Shown in pieces: positions 58,235 through 64,000 of a stretch of DNA of 64,000 nucleotides. The notes beneath the pieces were generated by a model. That model searched no databases and had not been told where the DNA came from. It saw nothing but the letters and a program-made list of their open reading frames with translations. Within the stretch, counting starts at the first letter, position 1. Every line of letters starts with the position of its first letter. The stretch comes from Cherax quadricarinatus (taxonomy: Eukaryota > Arthropoda > Malacostraca > Decapoda > Parastacidae): assembly GCF_038502225.1 (NCBI RefSeq), contig NC_091369.1, forward strand, positions 200,001 through 264,000, given 5' to 3'. A program made the translations under genes and the position numbers.

Positions 58235-58265
58235 TCCCCGGAATAACCTCCAGGTAACCTCCAGG

Positions 58266-58539
58266 TAAGACACATAGGCAACAGTTAGGTATCTTTATTT
58301 CGAAACGTTTCGCCCACACAGTAGGCTTCTTCAGTCGAGTACAGAAAAGTTGATAGAAGCAGAAGAGACTTGAAGACGATGTAATCAGTCCACCTCAAAA
58401 CTTCAAGGGTGATGGACTGATTACATCGTCTTCAAGTCTCTTCTGCTTCCATCAACTTTTCTGTACTCGACTGAAGAAGCCTACTGTGTAGGCGAAACTT
58501 TTCGAAATAAAGATACCTAACTGTTGCATATGTGTCTTA
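58266..58539. repeat. Near-perfect palindrome with hammerhead-like cores
   Basis: Arms 58266-58392 and 58413-58539 (127 bp each) are inverted copies with about four mismatches and a 20-bp loop. The right arm has CTGAAGA at 58471-58477, one A, the hairpin GCCTAC-TGT-GTAGGC and GAAAC to 58498. The left arm holds the same on the minus strand. Outer ends read TAAGACACATAGGCAACAG. Confidence 0.93.
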
Positions 58540-59439
58540 AACTCTCCTACAACTCATACTCGCCCCTGTAACATACATTCACTCTTACATCTCACTTCCA
58601 CACCCAACTTTACCACATCCCTACAACTCGTTCCTATTTCCCTACAATTCACTTCCATACTCATCCAACTCTACCACACGCCTACAAGTCACTCCCACGC
58701 CTTTACAGCTCACTCCTACACCCAGTCTACAACCTACCACCATCTACCACTCGCCATTAGTCCGCCAACTAACAAAGACGGCATTGCTTGCTTGTGGGAA
58801 GGGAAAGTCTAGCGGGGAGGTGTGAAGGAACGGCAGACAGGAGGGGTGGAAGGTCATTGTGGGCAGTATGGGAGCAATAAGCCTCCCGAAGGTCTTACGA
58901 CACTCACGTCCTCTGCAAGTATAATACGTCCTCGAATAACGTCGCTTCGTGATAACGTTGATGAGAAAAAATCGAATGAATACATATTCATACAAATGTA
59001 CAACAGTAAACGATGTGGTAAGAAAAAAAAGTGTAACATCACAAACAAAACTTGAAGTTTTAAAGAGTTTTGACAATGGACAGCGAGGTGTAAATATGGG
59101 AAGAGCTTATTTGTTATACGTCGTTTTGCTTAAGGCACAGTTCCAAGAACCTATCAACAACGTTAAGGGAGGACTAACTGTATCACAATCTGGGAAATGG
59201 TTTTTGACACATTATTAATCAGTGACCAGAGCTGGTGTGCCTGAGAGAGAGAGTGAATAATCAGAAATTATACTATAAATTAGTATTACACTAAGACAAG
59301 AAAGAAATGGGGAAGACAAAAAAAATAGAATAACAAGAAAAGAGATGATTAAAACAGTGAGAGGTAGAGACATTAAAGATGGGAAGTCAACAAGAGAAAA
59401 GAGAGTAGAACCACAAATATACTGAGAAAACTTTCCCAC
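58540..59439. other. Unannotated spacer
   Basis: 58545-58745 is C/A-rich with loosely repeated ACTCxTACACC phrases. No gene is supported. Confidence 0.45.
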
Positions 59440-59560
59440 ATTTCTTCTGTTGTTACTCTTGAAACATTGCATAGCTCCTGATGACGCACGAAGACGTGTG
59501 AAAGTTCTTGAGCTGAAGATTTCCATGCCCCGTAGCTTGTCTTGCATATTAAATTTTACT
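59440..59560 (+). repeat. Dispersed repeat family J with hammerhead-like core
   Basis: CTGATGA at 59478-59484, C, hairpin GCACG-AAGA-CGTGT, GAAAG to 59504. Also matches 62585-62705 and the reverse copy 62108-62219. Confidence 0.72.
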
Positions 59561-59814
59561 GGATGTGTGATACATTAAATCTGTCTCCAATATCTGTTTG
59601 TGTACACGAATATCAGTCTCCTTATCTTGTGATTGTTGTAGGTTTAATTCTAAATTCTGATTTCAAGCTGGGAGAGCATAATAGTTTATCTCTCCAGAAG
59701 TGCTAATTGCTCGGAATTCCTGGAGTTTATGTAGACTCCTGGCCTACAAGGAACCTCAAGGTTTCCACATATAGACCTCTTTGTGGGAGCGACCTGTACT
59801 AGCTGGAAACCTGG

Positions 59815-59900
59815 GGTAAGTAAGTTTATTTACGTACAGGTATACATAAGTACGGTTATCATACATAGTGTAAATTCCTTAGGATAACCCAAAAAAAAAG
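59815..59900 (-). repeat. Dispersed repeat family G, reverse
   Basis: AAGTTTATTTACGTACAGGT and AGTGTAAATTCCTTAGGATA are the reverse of 22500-22618. Confidence 0.62.
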
Positions 59901-59964
59901 ATCGTTGACTTATTTCCATTTAGGGTCGGGGGGAGGGGTTATGTATATACCTGTTTATGACTAC

Positions 59965-60135
59965 TCTTATTATTATTATTATTGTTGTTGTTTTTGATAT
60001 ATCCATTGGGAAGTGCTAAATTCATTAGGGTTATAGAGCGCCTGGGAAAGGAGTTGTAATCAGGTTTAATCCCAAGGACAAGGGTTAAGCTCCGATTCTT
60101 CGTATCAAAAGCACCCCTTCTCCTTTGAAGGCAGT
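59965..60135 (+). repeat. SINE-like family L
   Basis: (TTA)n, then CCATTGGGAAGTGCTAAATT, AATCAGGTTTAATCCCAAGG and AAAGCACCCCTTCTCC. Confidence 0.75.
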
Positions 60136-60479
60136 AGTAGGTTGTGGAGGAAGATGAGTTGTGAGGGCAACAGAGACTATTAGAAGAGGCTGCGGGGGTC
60201 AGTAGAGAGCTTTCCAGGTCACTAGGTTGGGGTCAGGCAAACTCAAAGGTCTGTAAAAAACGATATGGTTCACTTGATGTAGATGACGGGTTCTTGATTC
60301 AGAGTATTGGAGACACTTTGATCACCCCGGATTATTTACCATTCCTCAGGGCGCTGTATAACCTCGGCGGGTGTAACGCTTCTCCGTTAATATAATGATA
60401 GTAAGAGTGTGTTGGGTGGGTGATCTACACCGCTGTTATGAAAGTGATGATGCGGCTGGTTCCTGTTCTTCATACTGGG
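60136..60479. other. Spacer with a SINE L scrap
   Basis: 60350-60400 reads AGGGCGCTGTATAACCTCGG, another family L-type head. No gene. Confidence 0.45.
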
Positions 60480-61075
60480 TTCTCTCTTAGAAATTCCACT
60501 ACGTGTACTTGTTGCTGGTTCTTGTTCTTCACGGTGTGTTCTCTGAGAAACTCCACTGCATGTGCTTGTTGCTGGTTCTTGTTCTTCACGGTGTGTTCTC
60601 TGAGAAACTCCACTGCATATGCTTGTTGCTGGTTCTTGTTCTTCACGGTGTGTTCTCTGAGAAACTCCACTGCATGTGCTTGTTGCTGGTTCTTGTTCTT
60701 CACGGTGTGTTCTCTGAGAAACTCCACTGCATGTGCTTGTTGCTGGTTCTTGTTCTTCACGGTGTGTTCTCTGAGAAACTTCACTGCATGTGCTTGTTGC
60801 TGGTTCTTGTTCTTCACGATGTGTTCTCTGAGAAACTCCACTGCATGTGCTTGTTGCTGGTTCTTGTTCTTCACGGTGTGTTCTCTGAGAAACTTCACTG
60901 CATGTGCTTGTTGCTGGTTCTTGTTCTTCACGATGTGTTCTCTGAGAAACTTCACTGCATGTGCTTGTTGCTGGTTCTTGTTCTTCACGGTGTGTTCTCT
61001 GAGAAACTTCACTACGTGTACTTGTTGCTGGTTCTTGTTCCTCACAGTGGGTTCTCTCTGAGACACTACTACATG
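60480..61075. repeat. 57-bp minisatellite
   Basis: Ten to eleven copies starting GTGTGTTCTCTGAGAAACTC and ending TTCTTGTTCTTCACG. Because 57 bp is 19 codons, four of six frames remain open for about 200 codons; the minus-strand one gives 19-residue repeats around SQRTHREEQEPATSTCS. There is no other sign of a gene. Confidence 0.95.
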
Positions 61076-61495
61076 TGCTTGTTGTCATGTGGCTGAGAGA
61101 GGATTACTTTGAGATGGCAGTACTGGGAGAGCAGAGGCTCTAGACTCAGTCACGAACATTGAAGACCAGTTAGCAGGTGCATACACATTCATCACTTCCA
61201 TTTGAATTTGCCTTTGTGTGGTCAGGAAAGGAGAGAGAGGATGCTGAGAGTGGGTTGGCCAAGGCGGGTGCGGGGAGCGTACAGTGTGTTGGAGGTAGGT
61301 GGTGGTGGGGGAGGTGGGTGGGGTCATGGGTCAGGGTGGGTCAGTAGTTTGCCACCACCCACTCGACTAACCTCGTCTCTCATACTTGCTGGGAGGGAAC
61401 CTACCAGGAGGGGTTGGAGCAGGTATACATGACAGCCTTGAAGAGTGCAAGTGGAAGGAGTCTCAATATTTTGTTACGGTAGAGAACATTAGACA
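61076..61495. other. Spacer with G-rich strand asymmetry
   Basis: 61290-61345 is G-rich with repeated GGTGG and GGGTGGG phrases and could form a quadruplex. No gene. Confidence 0.5.
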
Positions 61496-61640
61496 TATCT
61501 GCAGTGCACTGCTATTTGTATAATAGTTACATAGTGGGAACAAAGGCTAGTAACTTCCCACATAAAGTGTGGGGCTACGCTACCCTGTTCTATAAGAGTT
61601 GTATTGTTGGAACAAATCTCTGCCATATTCCATCCCATAA
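61496..61640 (+). repeat. Dispersed repeat family H
   Basis: AGTTACATAGTGGGAACAAA, TACGCTACCCTGTTCTATAA and GCCATATTCCATCCCAT match 51455-51560. Confidence 0.65.
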
Positions 61641-62107
61641 GATGAATTGCATTCAGGAACAAATAAACATTGGTAGCAGAGAATCAATTTAATAAGTATT
61701 AGAGGACTCTCTGCTACCAGTATCAGCTTCTGCCATTGTCTACCTCATGCATGAGATTCTGAAGTCTACAATTCTAATCTGGGAGAAATCATTAAGGCAA
61801 TGAAGATATCTTCAAACATTCTTCTGTAACCTTAGTAGCTACTGAGAGCCTAGAAGATTTCATTGCAGGAGGGCTGGTGATGTTTTGATCATCAGGAAGC
61901 ATGACAATGTCTCCTGACACAGGTCTCAGATAATGACCTCTTAAGTGGGTTCAGCATCCGCTCGCCCACGTTTTTACCACATTTAAGAACGAAGGATCAC
62001 AACACAGACTCGTAAGTTGGTGAGAATTACTACATTATGATATTCCAAAGGGAAATAAACACAATACACTCGCAAAGAGGCGATCTTTACAATGCAGAAC
62101 AATCCAC
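61641..62107. other. Spacer with a family F relative
   Basis: 61886-61960 reads GATCATCAGGAAGCATGACA, ATGTCTCCTGACACAGGTCT, a diverged family F piece. No gene. Confidence 0.45.
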
Positions 62108-62705
62108 ATGGGGATGGAAATCTTAAGCTCTAGATCTTTCGCACTCTCGTGCGTCGTCAGGAGCTATGTAATGTTGCAGGACGGCAGCAGATAGGAGGGG
62201 AAATTTTCTAAGGCAAGGCAGCAACATACCCCCAGTGAAAAGTAGGGGCATCACTGGTACACTAAGAGAAAACACAATAAGTGTCCGAGGCCCAAGACTG
62301 TTCAACAGCCTCCCACCAGCAATAAGGGGCATTACGGGAAGACCCCTGGTTGTCTTCAAGAGGGAGCTGGACAGATACCTAAAGACGGTGCCAGATCAGC
62401 CGGGCTGTGGTTCGTACGTTGGATTACGTGCGGCCAGCAGTAACAGCCTCGTTGATCAGGCCCTGATCCACCGGGAGGCCTGGTCGTTGAACAGGACTGC
62501 GGGGACGTTGATCCCCGTAATGCCCTCCAGGTAGACTCCTCCAGGTAGCATGTCTGTGACATTGGTTGCCACTGATATCCTCTTCCTGGCCTCAGAGAAT
62601 CTCCCCTCCTATCTGTTGCTGTCTTGCAACATTGCATAACTCCTAACGACGCACGAGAGTGTGAAAGATCTAGAGTTGAATATTTCCATCCCCCCCTGGC
62701 TTGTT
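62108..62705. repeat. Inverted pair of family J around a LINE B tail
   Basis: The left arm 62108-62219 and right arm 62590-62705 are inverted copies of family J. On the minus strand the left arm has CTGACGA, C, hairpin GCAC-GAGA-GTGC, GAAAG (62136-62160). The right arm's box is degraded (CTAACGA). A LINE B tail lies between them. Confidence 0.82.
62220..62535 (+). pseudogene. LINE family B 3' end inside the inverted pair
   Basis: A frame reads KSRGITGTLRENTISVRGPR, LFNSLPPAIRGITGRPLVVF and VPDQPGCGSYVGLRAASSNS before the ending GATCCCCGTAATGCCCTCC. 5'-truncated, otherwise well preserved. Confidence 0.87.
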
Positions 62706-63629
62706 CTGCAGAAAACTGAACATGTACCCACAACAAATAGAGGGGAATGGGGGAATAGATTAGAATATAGAGGGAAAAAAGCTGTGGTATGTAGTACAGT
62801 GCAATTCTGGTGTTTGCACTTAATTGGTTCCTGTGTGGTGTTCGAACTGCGGAAAGTTCGATGTTTGAAACAGTATTTCCCAGGCTCTGTTATAATAATT
62901 ATCAGCCTCACACACTGGAGGATGAACTGACTCTTCAAAAAGTCTCGGAGAGTCAAGTCAGTGTCAGAGGTCACTTCAAAGCACTTTTGAAACAAGGCGT
63001 CGTGTAAATTTTTTTACAACTGAATTTTAAACAAGCCAGGGCGTTCGGACTCCAGAAAAACGTTCAAAGACCGGGTCATCTTTTTTTTCTGAACAAAATT
63101 GTTCGGACTCCGGTTTGTTGGAGGTTCAGTACATTCGAACACCGAAATTCCACTGTATAAGGAAAGGGAGGGTGCTGAGTGGGTGGGATGGGAAAGTGTG
63201 AGGCAGGATGTGAACCTGACAGGGAAGAAAGGAAAAGTTTTGTAAGTTAATTACTTGACTGAGGTGTTTGTTGTCAAGTGTGTTACCAGTCAGTGATGTT
63301 GTGTTGCGTTCTTGTGAAGCTTGCTGTGTTGTGAAGTATGTTGAGTTTTTGTGAAGTGTGTTGTATAATGTATTTTGTTGTTGTGTTGCAGTGCGTTGTG
63401 TTGTGAAGTGCGCTTGTTGCTGGTGTTGTGCTCACTTGTATGTGGTTACAGGGGTCTAGTCTCAGTTCCCGGTCCCAAAAGGATAGAAAAGATTAATGCA
63501 CCCGCAAGGAGTATGTATTATTCTCAAGACTTCGGGCCTCCCCGTAGTGGCGTAAACAAATATTGTTGTGCCTACTATCTGTAGGCATACAAATATTGCT
63601 ACCCACCTACATACCCAAATGTTGGCAAC

Positions 63630-63632
<3 letters not shown>
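62706..63632. other. Unannotated spacer
   Basis: 63270-63410 is rich in GTGTTGTGAAGT-type phrases. No gene is supported. Confidence 0.45.
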
Positions 63633-63662
<30 letters not shown>

Positions 63663-63731
63663 TCCTGGCGGGGCCAGGAGCTGAGTCTCGACCCCTGCAA
63701 CCACAATTAGGTGAATTAGGTGAGTACACAC
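63633..63731 (+). pseudogene. LINE family A 3' stump between (CA)n tracts
   Basis: (CA)n at about 63633-63661, then the last 65 bp of LINE A (GGCGGGGCCAGGAGCTGAGT, CGACCCCTGCAACC, GGTGAATTAGGTGAGTA), then ACACACAC. Same arrangement as the long copy at 34130-37600. Confidence 0.83.
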
Positions 63732-63789
63732 ACTGTAGTCAAGCAGTGGTGTAGTGTACCTATGAGGAGTGACCTTCGGGACGAGGAAG

Positions 63790-64000
63790 ACATTTCCTGT
63801 CTCCCCTCCCTACAACTGATTCATCATACCTCCTGTCTTGCCTTCTCTCCTGCTTCCTCTGCTGCCTCCACTCCTCCCTATTTTGCTTCCCTTCTGCCTC
63901 CGATCCTCCCTCTGTTGCTTCCCTCCTGCCTCCACTCCCACTTCTGCTTCCCTCCTGCTCCACACCTCCCATTTTTGCGTCCCTCCTGCCTCCACTCCTC
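63790..64000. repeat. Pyrimidine-rich imperfect minisatellite (continues past window)
   Basis: Repeated phrases TTGCTTCCCTCCTGCCTCCA with a period of about 34-36 bp. The purine-rich strand gives Gly/Arg/Glu-rich frames that are artefacts. Confidence 0.75.

Larger units (their letters stand above)
56535..58265 (+). mobile_element. LINE family B, longest copy in the window
   Basis: A non-LTR element fragment with most of the reverse transcriptase and the complete 3' end. It begins at DDPNDFFMNEPQNSINV (56535) and ends with a duplicated AACCTCCAGGT motif. Frames break near 56613 and near 57040. It is immediately followed by the palindrome at 58266. The RT is of the Jockey/CR1 type. Other copies: 12937, 41607, 46206, 48060, 54783 and 62220. 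Confidence 0.88.

Noticed and set aside
60387..61096. Four overlapping ORFs of about 200 residues
   Set aside because: Artefacts of a 57-bp tandem repeat whose length is a multiple of three.
63760..63995. Gly/Arg/Glu-rich minus-strand ORFs
   Set aside because: Translation of a pyrimidine-rich imperfect tandem repeat.

Overview
This window looks like intergenic DNA from a large, repeat-packed eukaryotic genome, most likely a decapod crustacean (crayfish, lobster or shrimp relative). That assignment is an inference from the style of the non-LTR retrotransposon families and from the unusually heavy load of (CT)n, (TA)n, (CA)n, (AAT)n and (CTG)n microsatellites; no host marker gene is present to prove it. 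I found no convincing complete host gene, no tRNA or rRNA gene, no CRISPR array and nothing prokaryotic. Almost every long open frame is either transposon coding sequence or an artefact of a tandem repeat.

Layout. 1-8888: a nearly complete Ty3/Gypsy LTR retrotransposon on the minus strand, with intact gag and pol in overlapping frames, a primer-binding site and two LTRs (the left one cut by the window edge). 8889-15300: a (CT)n array, a 1.4-kb minisatellite of 23/19-bp units, a MITE-derived inverted repeat around (TA)n, a broken LINE copy (family B) and a very homogeneous 42-bp minisatellite. 15300-25650: old LINE and SINE debris, foldback repeats and a 170-bp tandem duplication of a tRNA-derived SINE. 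25651-25941: an 83-unit CTG tract joined to (AAT)n. 26000-34100: minisatellites and unannotated AT-rich DNA. 34130-37600: a 5'-truncated LINE (family A) lying between two (CA)n tracts and split by a very young miniature LTR element with identical 296-bp LTRs. 39000-41600: LINE family D, repeatedly bounded by (CT)n arrays. 42759-43135: a hAT-like MITE with an internal minisatellite. 44500-45070: further LINE D stumps between (CT)n arrays. 46690-52920: a 53-bp array, a family B LINE, a MITE between (TA)n tracts, three consecutive minisatellites and 280 bp of (TA)n. 56535-58539: the longest family B LINE followed by a palindrome with 127-bp arms. 60480-61075: a 57-bp minisatellite open in several frames. 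62108-62705: an inverted repeat pair around a LINE tail.

How the parts relate. The autonomous elements encode Gag/Pol (Ty3/Gypsy) or endonuclease/reverse transcriptase (LINEs A, B and D). The non-autonomous elements (TRIM-like element, tRNA-SINEs, MITEs, foldback repeats) would have to borrow such machinery. Three patterns stand out: two LINE families whose copies are bounded by one particular microsatellite; a TRIM-like element and a Gypsy element that seem to share a primer-binding site; and two dispersed repeat families carrying a hammerhead-ribozyme-like core (CTGANGA, hairpin, GAAA), as described for Penelope-like elements. Letter names for repeat families (A, B, D, S1 and so on) are my own labels.
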